Below the pieces are notes generated by a model, which worked only from the letters and a program-made list of their open reading frames with translations, made no database searches and had not been told where the DNA came from. The position numbers and the translations under genes are program-made. Shown here one piece after another: positions 48,300 through 57,239 of a stretch of 64,000 bases of DNA. Within the stretch, counting starts at the first letter, position 1. Each line of letters opens with the position of its first letter. This stretch comes from Pseudocercospora fijiensis CIRAD86 (taxonomy: Eukaryota; Ascomycota; Dothideomycetes; Mycosphaerellales; Mycosphaerellaceae). Location: positions 558,001 through 622,000 of the forward strand of contig NW_006921534.1 of assembly GCF_000340215.1 (NCBI RefSeq), written 5' to 3'.

Positions 48300-48864
48300 T
48301 TACCGTCCAACACCACACCCCGCAACAATCCCCGCAACAATCGTAGCCACCACCGAAGCAATAAGCGCCACAGGCGGAACAAGACATCCCAACATCGCAA
48401 GACTCGTGAGCGTCGCAAAGATCCCTCCGGCAGGCGTAAAACCTCCATACGCCCAGCTTTGAAAAGCTGCAGCAGCAGAACCTGTAAGTCGTAGAACGTT
48501 AGATACGGTCGATACCAGGGACAGGGATATAGATGGGGTGAATGCCCTCCTACCTGCGATAAACCCCACTGGACCAAATCCAAGACTAAGTAGTAGGGCC
48601 GCTACGATGGTGAATGTTATTGCCCATGCGAGGATGACGATGTAGATATCTGGTGATGTTTGTATTAGCATCAAATCTGGATCTGGGCGGGCAGTTTTTT
48701 TACTTACGAGGCTGCGCCAACCAAGCTAGGAAGTTCGACCAGTTCTCGCTGATGAAGTGCCATGCGAGATTACGCTCTGAGATGAACTGGTTCAGGCCGC
48801 TGGTGAAGGTTTCTTGGTGGAGGAAGTTTGTGGTGGGGAGGATTAGAGTCAGTGGTGGTGGCAT
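48300..48864 (-). CDS. ISG12/IFI6-type (Ifi-6-16 family) small membrane protein
   Basis: The family includes human IFI6 and IFI27, mitochondrial or ER membrane proteins; the fungal role is unknown. The model is join(48300..48481, 48554..48649, 48708..48864) on the complement, 144 aa, with introns of 72 and 58 nt and consistent phases. Residues 1-52 are polar (PPPLTLILPTTNFLHQETFT). Then come a hydrophobic helix (IYIVILAWAITFTIVAALLL) and the family signature LSLGFGPVGFIAGSAAAAFQSW, with GGFTPAGGIFATLTSLAMLGC. A Gly/Ala-rich tail helix ends VAGCGVGR. The GFGPxGxxxGS(A)AAxxQS pattern and GGxxxAGGxFAxLxSxxM pattern make the assignment firm. The frame extends upstream of 48864 through a hexamer repeat, which I take as leader. 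Confidence 0.85.
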
Positions 48865-49513
48865 TGTAAGTGATGAGGTGGGTTTGATGGAACGACGTGC
48901 TCGTGCTTGGTGAGAGGTTGTGAGGTGGTTGTGTGTTGCGGATCGTTGGGAGGGACTCTTGTTCGGTGGAGTTATATCGCGCTTTGTTGCTGGCGCTATC
49001 GTTGTCGTGTCGGTGCGTTTTCTGGAACAACGTGCTCGTGCTTGTTGAGAGATGGAGAGGAGGTCGGGTGTCGCAGTCGCAGTCGCAGTCGCAGTCGCAG
49101 GTGTGTTTTGGTGCGTGTGGGATACGCGGGTCGCGCCAAGTGACGTAAAATTGTCCAGATGGCAACTGCGAGCACGCGACAAACACGCGTTATAACGATC
49201 AGCCTGGACGAAGATGGAAAATTTACGCGTGAAAAGATATCGTCGTTGCCATTCAGCGATGTTGCATGCAGGACCCCCTTACACGTCTTTACAATCCTTG
49301 GCTTGAATATGAAAATGGAAGACGAGGAATGATTGAGATGCAAAAGATGTGCAAAAAGGAGCTTTGGGGTTTGCTTCGCCCACGTAAGGCAGGTAGCTGT
49401 CGTTCTGCCGACCTTTGCGCTTCGTGATTCACTACGAGTCCGACATCTGCAAGATATCAACTTGATTCCATCTAGTCTTTTGCGCAAGTCGAGGAAGTGA
49501 GGTACCAAAAAAT
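48865..49513. other. Upstream region of the ISG12-like gene
   Basis: 650 bp with no gene. The plus strand is markedly G/T-rich from about 48,770 to 49,110. A hexamer array lies at 49071-49100. The 3' UTR of the Nudix gene lies at the right end. Confidence 0.5.
49071..49100. repeat. (TCGCAG)5 hexamer microsatellite
   Basis: Five perfect tcgcag units about 210 bp upstream of the start codon of the ISG12-like gene. A related run (cgcaac, cgcagt units) lies at about 62,011-62,037, just upstream of the gene that starts at 62,079. Confidence 0.95.
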
Positions 49514-50446
49514 TCAACCAGTTCTAAAAGGTAGCCTCCGATGAAGACGCATATTGATCTCGACAAAGTTCGGCTCATTCTCAGGCGTCACAATGCCATG
49601 TCTGATGAAGAACTCAAGAATCACGGCAGCAGCATCAGGTTTGAATTCTCCATTCAACATGGCTCTGCCGACTTCTTCGACCGTCATGGAAGTGAAGCCA
49701 CTCACTTCATCGTCGTGAGTCTTTGGGATGGTATCTGGCGGCAATTCGATATCGTAGACATACACGTAATCTGGACACACGAGGCCTTTTTCTCCAGGGA
49801 AGAGGGAGCCTGTTAGAGACATGTGTGATACCACGCCTCTGCATTTGGCGTGTTTCCGGATCAGGTGCTCGGGTAAGGATGCTTCTTCGTCGGACTCCTC
49901 GATTATGGTCTGCATGGGAGGGACGCCGGATTTGACTCCACCGGCAACGGTAGAGTCGAGCATGCCGGGGCAGATATAGAGATGAGGCGCTCTTCGTGGT
50001 ATCCAGAGCCTGATTCCGTCGTCCGTCTGATTGTAGGCGACGAGATGTGCGCCGCGGGTCGTGATGCCGAAGAGAGGAGTGGCGAACCTTTCCAGTTTGA
50101 CAGGAGAATCGTACCTCGCCCCGGCGATAGCGAAGGGCTCGCTATGCTGGCCATTGAGGATGTGGAAAAGCTTTTGATCAACTGCTTGGTCTATGACCTC
50201 CTGTAGGGCGTTGTTTACGGCTGTCGCAGTGTCGTTTCCGTTCGAGGTATCCAGGACGGTGATTGACCGGGGATGGTCATGCTTGACAACGAATTTGGAG
50301 GTCCATGGCATTTTGACCACGATCTCGGGAAGCATCAGTCCATGTGCTTGATCATCGTTGGGCAGATAGAGGCTGTAGTAGTCGTCTGCGGCCGGTCCAT
50401 AGGGGAAGCTGCGACAGGATGAATCACCTGTCTCGTCCTTGAACAT
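49514..50446 (-). CDS. DUF4743-Nudix protein (thiamine pyrophosphokinase-related)
   Basis: A 310-aa member of the fungal family with a DUF4743 N-terminal region followed by a Nudix fold, related to the N-terminal half of fission yeast Tnr3; relatives hydrolyse nucleoside diphosphate-linked or oxidised thiamine compounds. Features are SCRSFPYGPAADDYYSLYLP, then GLMLPEIVVKMPW, GITTRGAHLVAYNQTDDGIRLWIPRRA, and the Nudix segment AGGVKSGVPPMQTIIEESDE followed by EASL. The Nudix box departs from GX5EX7REUXEEXGU: the first Glu is Val and the Arg is Glu, while the EExxEE metal-binding core is kept. The C-terminus (VILEFFIRHGIVTPENEPNF) is typical. The first ATG is used; a short upstream exon cannot be excluded. 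Confidence 0.87.
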   Translation of the reverse strand: MFKDETGDSSCRSFPYGPAADDYYSLYLPNDDQAHGLMLPEIVVKMPWTSKFVVKHDHPRSITVLDTSNGNDTATAVNNALQEVIDQAVDQKLFHILNGQHSEPFAIAGARYDSPVKLERFATPLFGITTRGAHLVAYNQTDDGIRLWIPRRAPHLYICPGMLDSTVAGGVKSGVPPMQTIIEESDEEASLPEHLIRKHAKCRGVVSHMSLTGSLFPGEKGLVCPDYVYVYDIELPPDTIPKTHDDEVSGFTSMTVEEVGRAMLNGEFKPDAAAVILEFFIRHGIVTPENEPNFVEINMRLHRRLPFRTG

Positions 50447-51255
50447 GCTAGAACTTACTCATCTGTAGCATGTATGACTGGGAGGAATGTTTGCTGCTCC
50501 ATTGATGGCGATTTTCACTTCCCGACTTGTCGGAGACACCTGCTACAATTCTTCAGTCTCATAAAGCATGCAATGAATGACCTTGGACAGCAATCGAGTG
50601 ACAGTAAAAAGGGAAGGAATAGATTCCGCGATGATGGTCTTTTTTTGGTGACGACATTGTCATTCGAGCACTTGACTATCTCTTGAGCAGTCAACGTGAA
50701 CTCATAGCGACGCATGTCACAGCTCAGAGTCCATTCATCACTGGCAGAACACCACGTGAGCTGGAGAGCTGTCACAAGATCAAAGTCGTCTTCCGTGCAG
50801 ACGTCACGGCTCAGATCATGCCTGCAACGACGTCTTTCTTCACGCATCCAGGCGGAGAATACCCATGTAGTCGACATGGTTGTCCGCAGGCCGGTGTCGC
50901 GCAGCGGCGGTTGACGGCGTGGGATTGGAGACGATTCAAGGGAGCCTTGATAAGAAGCCAGGCAATACCGAGAAACGTGATCTCGGCCAGAGGGTGTATA
51001 AGATGGGAGAATCGCAAGCTGGACTTACGGTGGCAATGCTTGTATTTCCTGTCAGAATGAAGCGTAGACAATCAGGACCAGTTGGTGTTATTCAAATTCG
51101 GAAAAGAGGAGGCCGGGCAAGGTGCAAGAGCGAAGGAACTGTGCATGTGGATTCCGCTGTGGTTGAAGTGTAAGCCGTGGGCATGATACAGTCGAGATCT
51201 CCCACAGTTCCGTCTCTGACACTACTTCTTCTTCCGCAGTTTCACAGAAGTCACC
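50447..51255. promoter_or_regulatory. Divergent spacer between Nudix and DUF3253 genes
   Basis: 810 bp between two divergent start codons. The open stretches here (for example 50683-51060 on the plus strand) have no family features. It presumably contains both promoters. Confidence 0.45.
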
Positions 51256-51744
51256 ATGGACGCACGCATTGACCGCGATGCGCACTTGAAAGAGCTGAGA
51301 TCCCAGTCGCGAGTGCCGAAGCAGACGTGGTACGAATGGTAAGCGTAAAGTCGTGCACTTCTTCCGCCGCGCCGTCACGGAGAAGCTGTTGTGCTGAGAG
51401 GCCGTCTCGCCAGGTTTTGGGGCATAAAGAAAGCTGTGCCTGCTCGAGCTACAGATGCTGCGACGTCGGAAGCAGTGCGTCGTGCCTTTATTCAGATGCT
51501 TGACCAAGTCGAGCCGCCAGACACCTTCAAGCCGTCCGAGGTTGCCTTGCAGTTGACGGACAAGGAGCTGGCAGCCCTAGGCTACGAGAAATGGGAAGAG
51601 GCGCTGCCTGGTGTATATGAATTGGCATTCGAGTCACGCGAGCTGGGAGACTGCGAGATCCTCAGGAAGGGCGTGGTGATTGGAGACGATGTGACGCTGG
51701 CGGACATTGACGGGCCTATCCGGATCAGGCGGGTGGTGATGTGA
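51256..51744 (+). CDS. DUF3253 domain protein
   Basis: Small protein of unknown function. The model is join(51256..51338, 51414..51744), 137 aa, with a 75-nt intron (gtaagc...cag) that splits a Trp codon. The N-terminal 28 residues (MDARIDRDAHLKELRSQSR...WYEW) are charged. From about residue 50 the sequence matches DUF3253: a helical start (SEAVRRAFIQMLDQ), a conserved FKPSEVALQL segment, a central WEEALPGVYELAFE helix, a RKGVVI strand and the hallmark end DIDGPIRIRR. The domain is thought to be a winged-helix-like fold. It is preceded by caccATGG, a good start context. The coding strand turns G/T-rich over the last 100 bp. Confidence 0.8.
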
Positions 51745-52441
51745 GGGAAGAAAGACGACTGGAGATGCATATGATACCCAATATTTGATGTTCACGATCT
51801 GCGGCACAGGTCAATGAGTATGGCAAGTGCATGAAGCATTGTTCCGCTGCTTCTGACGGACGCCCACACACCATGATAGACGGCCGAGAACTTGCGAGTA
51901 TTACAACGCACACAACACATACATCCAACAGCTACCGTCTCAGGACGCGATGGAAACGTCTTGGCAAAGATTTATCCGTTTCCATGACCGGCAATGAAGC
52001 AATATCGAAGCACTACAGTAAGACGCAAGATCGACGCATGGTGGTTTGGAGCTTTCCGCGTGCTCAGCCCAGGAACCGAGAACCCAACAACTAGCAACTC
52101 ACGCGAGACCTTGTTGCCTCGATGTTTTGGGAGGACACATTATCGAAGTAGTCTTGTCCCTGTCAGAAATGCATTTTATCCGCAACGAGTCTGCCAGAGA
52201 AGGAAAGCACTCCGCATGCGAGATGAGTCTGCAGTGGAACGTCGTCTCAGGTATATCAGACCCAGCGTTTGCGAAGAACGAACCAAAGTTCGATAGCTAC
52301 CTGCAACAACCACGCGTAATGGATCTCTTGGCTTCTGTCAAGCGTACTACACCGCTTCGATGAACTGCATTTAAATGGCAACGAAATCCTAGTGACGGTA
52401 AGTCATACGACACGACATTCCTTTCAGTCACTCTCTCCACA
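51745..52441. promoter_or_regulatory. Upstream region of the pectin lyase gene
   Basis: 700 bp without a recognised gene between two plus-strand genes. An atttaaat TATA-like element lies at 52369-52376, 66 bp before the pectin lyase ATG. Pectinase genes are usually induced by plant cell-wall material, but no specific operator is claimed. Confidence 0.4.
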
Positions 52442-53620
52442 ATGTTTTCGTCTTCACTCATCGCACTAGCGCTGGCCGCCGTGCCTGCTCTTTCTCAATC
52501 CGTTTCCGGATCTCCTGAAGGCTTTGCCTCGGGCACAACTGGAGGCGCTGCCGGCGAGACAGTAACTCCAACCTCGATCGACGAGCTTACCAAGTACCTG
52601 ACCGCCGCTGAGCCTCTCACCATCGTCCTCACCAAAACTTTCGATTACACCGGCAGCGAAGGCACAACCACCGAAACCGGCTGCGCACCCTGGGGCACCG
52701 CTTCAGGCTGTCAACAAGCAATCAACGCTAACGATTGGTGTGCCTCCTACCAATCCGACGCAGGCTCCATCCAAGTAACCTACGACGTCGCCGGAACCTC
52801 CGGGATCAAAGTCGCCAGCGACAAAACCCTCATCGGCAGCGGCAGCAGCGGAAAAATCAAAGGCAAAGGCCTCACCTTCCAAAACGGCGTCTCCAACATC
52901 ATCCTCCAAAACATAGAAATCTCAGACCTCAACCCAAAATACGTTTGGGGCGGCGACGCCATCACTCTGAACGGCTGCAGGAACATCTGGATCGACCACG
53001 TAAAAATCTCACTTGTAGGCCGGCAAATGATCGTAGCAGGCTACGAAACCAACACAGGCATAACCATCTCGAATTCCGAATTCGACGGACAAACTTCATG
53101 GTCTGCATCTTGCGATGGGAATCATTACTGGAATTTATTTTTCGTCGGGGAGAATGATGAAATCACGTTTCAAAAAAACTATATCCATCATACTTCGGGT
53201 CGGGCGCCGAAACTTGGTGGTGGGACGTTATTCCACGCGGTGAATAATTTTTGGGCGGAGAATTCGGGGCATGCGTTTGAGGGGGAGGATGCGTTTTTGT
53301 TGCTTGAGGGGTGTGGGTTTGAGAATGTTGTGGCTCCACAGCAGGATTGGAGTGGTGCGGCGTATGTGCCGACTAGTGAGGATTCGGGTTGTCAGAGTGG
53401 GTTGGGGAGGAGTTGTGCGGCGACGACGTTTGTGAGTTCTGGAGAGTTTGAGGGGAGTGATGGTTCTGTTTTGAGTCGGTTTAAGGGGTTGGAGATTGCG
53501 GAGGCGGAGGCGGATGCTAGTGGTGTGCCGGCGAGTGCGGGCGTGGGAAAGTTGAGTGGGAGTAGGATGAATGGTACTACTTCTGGCAGGGTGAGGAGGG
53601 CGCATTGGGTGACGGGGTAG
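52442..53620 (+). CDS. Secreted pectin lyase, polysaccharide lyase family 1
   Basis: Cleaves methyl-esterified pectin by beta-elimination outside the cell. It is an intronless 392-aa protein with a signal peptide (MFSSSLIALALAAVPALSQ) and mature start VSGSPEGFASGTTGG. The PL1 beta-helix signatures are GCAPWGTASGCQQAIN, KTLIGSGSSGKIKGKG, NPKYVWGGDAITLNGCRNIW, IDHVKISLVGRQM, CDGNHYWNLFF and SGRAPKLGGG, whose Arg is at the catalytic position of PL1 enzymes. The SLVGRQM and CDGNHYW wording is that of pectin lyases more than Ca2+-dependent pectate lyases. A Ser/Ala-rich tail of about 50 residues follows the fold. Codon choice flips sharply at about 53,100: NNC/NNA codons before, NNG/NNT codons after, although the protein is conserved throughout. 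Confidence 0.93.
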   Translation: MFSSSLIALALAAVPALSQSVSGSPEGFASGTTGGAAGETVTPTSIDELTKYLTAAEPLTIVLTKTFDYTGSEGTTTETGCAPWGTASGCQQAINANDWCASYQSDAGSIQVTYDVAGTSGIKVASDKTLIGSGSSGKIKGKGLTFQNGVSNIILQNIEISDLNPKYVWGGDAITLNGCRNIWIDHVKISLVGRQMIVAGYETNTGITISNSEFDGQTSWSASCDGNHYWNLFFVGENDEITFQKNYIHHTSGRAPKLGGGTLFHAVNNFWAENSGHAFEGEDAFLLLEGCGFENVVAPQQDWSGAAYVPTSEDSGCQSGLGRSCAATTFVSSGEFEGSDGSVLSRFKGLEIAEAEADASGVPASAGVGKLSGSRMNGTTSGRVRRAHWVTG

Positions 53621-53906
53621 AAGAGGAGGTGTGGGGTGGAAGATGCGTGGCTTGTGGGGAGTGTAAAGTAGGAAACAAGAGCACGTTGTGAAGAGGTGAG
53701 ACGATTATAGGTAGAGAAATGACGTTGCACTTGCTTGAGTTGACCAGTCAACTTTCCAGGACCGAGCATATACTAACTGCGTATACCACGTCCACACTAC
53801 ATTAACCACTCCACCCCAATCCTGCAGCACCTCCCGCTCTCAATCTATCCTAATATACATCAACATAAGAAAATGAGCAAGGTAAGGCATCATGCCACCA
53901 CCGACC

Positions 53907-54917
53907 CTAAAACCAACTACTCCCCTCCCCTCTCCCCACCCTCTCCAAATCCTGCCACATCAACTTACTCACATTCTCCGCAACTCTCTTATCCCTCTCC
54001 AACTCCGCCTTCTCAGAAATGAGCCGATCAATCAAAGAATCTCGGTCACTGAGCGCCCGTTCTTTCACAGCGAGCTTCTCAGCCATATGACCTAATCTCT
54101 GACTCAATTCTCGACGCCGCAAGTCCATAGCACTCTCGAGATTTCTCAATCTGGAGGTGACGGCTTGGTTCTCGTAATTTTTGGTCTCGAGCTGGGTGCG
54201 GGCATGTTGGAGGTCTTTTTGGAGGGTGGTGCAGTGGGCTTGCCAGGCGGTGATGGTGTGGCTTTGGTGGTGGAGGAATGCTTCGGATTGGTGGCGTTGA
54301 CGGAGAGCGTTGGAGGCTGGGAGGAAGAAGGGTTGGCCTTCAACTTGATCTCCTGTTACGACGAGGGCGTTTCTCCTGTTGAAGTTGATGGGGGCAGATG
54401 GGGGAGCATTTTCGATAGAGTGGTCTCCATCGTGGCAAGGAACTGGTGCTTCGGTAGAGGTGTTTCGACGAAGAAGTGGATGTATGTTCGATTGAGGTTC
54501 CTCAGTGGTCTTCTTATGGTCGAGCTTGGTGTGGTCCGAGTCGTCGACAACACTGTCTTGTCTGGAAGAGTATCTGGTATAGCTTGTGGCTGTCGTCGAT
54601 TGAGATGTCCGTCGCGATGACAAGGCCTTGTCGCTGTACACGGACGAAGACCGTGTCGATGATGAGGCTGGCCGATCTTGGAGCAAAGGTGCGATGCCTT
54701 CATGGATAGTGTTGAGGTTGTCAGTATCGGCGATGGGGCAGGGCCAGGAGTTGTTTTCGATCTTTTCGATCTGCCTAACACCAGTCTGATCCCGATCGCT
54801 ACGGTCAGATTGATGGGGCTGGCGCAATTTGCGGATACCCGCGGAGTCGAAAAGACTGCTGATGCGTTGTTTGGTCTTTTCCAACCGTGCTGGTAATGTT
54901 CTTCTGTTGTATTTCAT
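53907..54917 (-). CDS. Hypothetical coiled-coil protein
   Basis: An open frame of 336 aa that I cannot name. Residues 1-210 are Ser/Thr/Arg-rich and probably disordered (for example SSSTRSSSVYSDKALSSRR). From about 215 a long alpha-helical, heptad-like region runs to the end, with TAWQAHCTTLQKDLQHARTQ and then LISEKAELERDKRVAENVSK. There is no signal peptide or membrane segment. Good codon composition in one frame and the long helix support a real gene. The last 225 bp of the coding strand are G-rich while the part before is A/C-rich. It converges on the pectin lyase gene. Confidence 0.7.
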   Translation of the reverse strand: MKYNRRTLPARLEKTKQRISSLFDSAGIRKLRQPHQSDRSDRDQTGVRQIEKIENNSWPCPIADTDNLNTIHEGIAPLLQDRPASSSTRSSSVYSDKALSSRRTSQSTTATSYTRYSSRQDSVVDDSDHTKLDHKKTTEEPQSNIHPLLRRNTSTEAPVPCHDGDHSIENAPPSAPINFNRRNALVVTGDQVEGQPFFLPASNALRQRHQSEAFLHHQSHTITAWQAHCTTLQKDLQHARTQLETKNYENQAVTSRLRNLESAMDLRRRELSQRLGHMAEKLAVKERALSDRDSLIDRLISEKAELERDKRVAENVSKLMWQDLERVGRGEGSSWF

Positions 54918-55293
54918 CTTGAGCTGTAGTCGATGTTGGATTGCAAGTAAAGAGCGACTGATCGACGATTGTAGTTGAAAGCAACCCGATTGTCATATAC
55001 ATTCTCGATGCTTTCAACGCGATTCGGCTGAGCCGTTTGAGACCCTTTGTGTAGCCGTTTGGCGCGCGTGTTTTCCATTCTGGCTTTCCGCTCAAGCTTT
55101 CGACTCGCTGTACGTTTGTTTCATGTCCCGCTTTTGAAAGTTAACGTTCGAGACGCTCGGAAGAAGTATACGCCACTTCTTCCGTAGAGTGATTCGCCTA
55201 CCAGTAATTAGTGTTGAAGTAGAGGGTGGTGGAAAAGGCACTGCATATGACTATGTGACAGTGCCCGCGAGACCGGTTCGCAGATCTTATCGT
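54918..55293. other. Short intergenic region, no gene seen
   Basis: 375 bp holding the promoter of the coiled-coil gene at its left and the 3' UTR of the MCC beta gene at its right. Nothing else is recognised. Confidence 0.5.
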
Positions 55294-57009
55294 TCACATC
55301 CTGAAGACACCGAAGCGGGTGTCTTTAGGCTCAACGTTGCCTGTCATAGCCGCCTGAAGGCCCATTCCGAGTACCCTTCTGGTATGTGAAGGAGGTATTA
55401 CACCGTCATCCCATAATCTCGCTGTGCCGAAGGTTGCCTCACTTTCCCTCTCGATCCTTTCCTTCAATTTAGGGTCAACTTTCTTTCCCACCGCAGCCAT
55501 GACAGATGATAGTTGCTCGGCGCCCATCACGCTGGTCTTCGCAGAGGGCCAGCTCCATAAGAACCTTGGACTATACGCTCGCCCACACATGCCATAGTTT
55601 CCTGCTCCCGCGGAAGACCCAACCAGGACAGTGAACTTTGGAACGCTGGCGCAAGCAACAGCTGTAACTAACTTGGCACCATTCTTTGCAATGCCGCCCT
55701 TCTCAGCATCCTGCCCAACCATGAAACCGGAGATGTTCTGGAGGAAGATGAGTGGGATGTTGCGCTGACAGCAGAGTTGGATAAAGTGAGCACCCTTCAG
55801 ACTGCTTTCGCTGAACAGAATTCCGTTGTTGGCAATGATGCCCACGGGATGACCGTAGATGGTGGCGAAGCCGGTGAGGAGCGTTGTTCCATAGGTAGGC
55901 TTGAACTCGGAGAACTCGCTGCCGTCGACGATGCGAGCAATCACTTCATGCATGTTTATGCTTTGCTTAAGGTTGGTCCCTACAACGCCGCCGAGCTCTT
56001 CAGCGTCATATAAAGGTTCCTGCCAACTCTCTTTCCGAGAAGGATTGCCTGTCCGTGGATAATTGAGATTCGCAATACTTCTTCTGGCTAAGACGAGGGC
56101 GTGGGCATCATCCTCGGCGAGATAGTCTGTCACGCCCGAGACTTCAGAGTGTAACTTGCCACCACCCAGATCTTCGGCACTCACTTCCTCGCCAGTGGCG
56201 GCCTTCACGAGTGGAGGTCCCGCCAGGAAGATGGTTCCTTGTTTCTTCACGATTATGCTCTCGTCGCTCATGCTAGGCACATAGGCGCCACCGGCCGTGC
56301 ATGAACCCATAACAACGGCTATCTGAGGGATACCCTGCGAACTCATGTTGGCCTGATTGTAGAAGAGTCGTCCAAAGTGGTCTCTGTCGGGAAACACATC
56401 CGCCTGGTGTGGGAGATTGGCGCCTCCAGAATCCACCAAGTATATACAGGGAAGCCGATTCTGCTGAGCGATTTCCTGGGCTCTCACGTGCTTCTTGATG
56501 GTGATGGGGTAGTACGAGCCGCCTTTCACCGTCGCATCGTTGGCCAAAATCATACACATTACTCCCTCCACGGTGCCTATCCCGGTCACGATGCCTCCGC
56601 CTGGCACATGCTCACCGGGGTACAGATCGTGGCCGGCGAGGGCGCTGAGCTCCAAAAAGCTCGTGCCTGGATCGATCAGAGCGGTGATACGATCTCGCAC
56701 GAGCATCTTGCCGCGCTCGACGTGCTTCTGCCTCGTCTGCTCTGAGCCTCCTTTGGCAGCAGCTTCATGAAGCGCCGTCAGCTTGGCCATATATTCGCCC
56801 ATTGCCGTCGCATTTTCCTTGAACACATGGCTGTCGCAGTCAACGGCTGTCTGGATGATGGAGAGCTGTGCGGCCTGCGGGGGGCTCGTGTACGTTGCTG
56901 CTCGCCGTCGTTGATGGAGACATTGAATGGCGGCGGGGACTGGGCGTCGCCGCCGCGGAACATGGTGCCAAGCTCGTGCGAGGACGCGAGTTGGTAGAAT
57001 GGTTGCCAT
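55294..57009 (-). CDS. mccB: 3-methylcrotonoyl-CoA carboxylase beta subunit, mitochondrial
   Basis: The carboxyltransferase subunit of the biotin enzyme that converts 3-methylcrotonoyl-CoA to 3-methylglutaconyl-CoA in leucine catabolism. It has 571 aa and no introns. The N-terminus is a basic presequence ([19 protein letters not shown]). Carboxyltransferase landmarks are [91 protein letters not shown] and the C-terminal GVFRM, all typical of MCC beta and not of propionyl-CoA carboxylase. I use the ATG at 57009, directly before the presequence; the frame is open upstream. It is head-to-head with isovaleryl-CoA dehydrogenase, the preceding step of the pathway. The biotin-bearing alpha subunit is not in this window. 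Confidence 0.96.
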   Translation of the reverse strand: MATILPTRVLARAWHHVPRRRRPVPAAIQCLHQRRRAATYTSPPQAAQLSIIQTAVDCDSHVFKENATAMGEYMAKLTALHEAAAKGGSEQTRQKHVERGKMLVRDRITALIDPGTSFLELSALAGHDLYPGEHVPGGGIVTGIGTVEGVMCMILANDATVKGGSYYPITIKKHVRAQEIAQQNRLPCIYLVDSGGANLPHQADVFPDRDHFGRLFYNQANMSSQGIPQIAVVMGSCTAGGAYVPSMSDESIIVKKQGTIFLAGPPLVKAATGEEVSAEDLGGGKLHSEVSGVTDYLAEDDAHALVLARRSIANLNYPRTGNPSRKESWQEPLYDAEELGGVVGTNLKQSINMHEVIARIVDGSEFSEFKPTYGTTLLTGFATIYGHPVGIIANNGILFSESSLKGAHFIQLCCQRNIPLIFLQNISGFMVGQDAEKGGIAKNGAKLVTAVACASVPKFTVLVGSSAGAGNYGMCGRAYSPRFLWSWPSAKTSVMGAEQLSSVMAAVGKKVDPKLKERIERESEATFGTARLWDDGVIPPSHTRRVLGMGLQAAMTGNVEPKDTRFGVFRM

Positions 57010-57239
57010 AGCAGGGCTGGTGCAGGAGGTGGGAGGTGGGCATGCAGCACGCCTCACACGATGCTCACATGTTGGGACGCGACGCGCCCGCTCAAGGAAT
57101 GCTCGTGATCGGCGCAAGGAGTTGGAGGAGCTGCCCCGGCTAGCAGCGGCTCTCCGTGTCTACGATGCGTCCATGTGCATTGCCCATTCATCAATTCCTC
57201 TAGGCCGTTCCAGTCGCCGTGAAGTCTTCCTCCGCTGCA
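57010..57239. promoter_or_regulatory. Bidirectional promoter region of mccB and ivdA
   Basis: 230 bp separate two divergent genes for consecutive steps of leucine catabolism. Such tight head-to-head spacing suggests co-regulation; linked ivdA/mcc genes are known in Aspergillus nidulans. No operator sequence is assigned. Confidence 0.6.

Noticed and set aside
48700..49182. A longer N-terminus for the ISG12-like protein
   Set aside because: The extension is made of a translated hexamer repeat (Ala-Thr repeats) and low-complexity sequence; the ATG at 48864 is more plausible.
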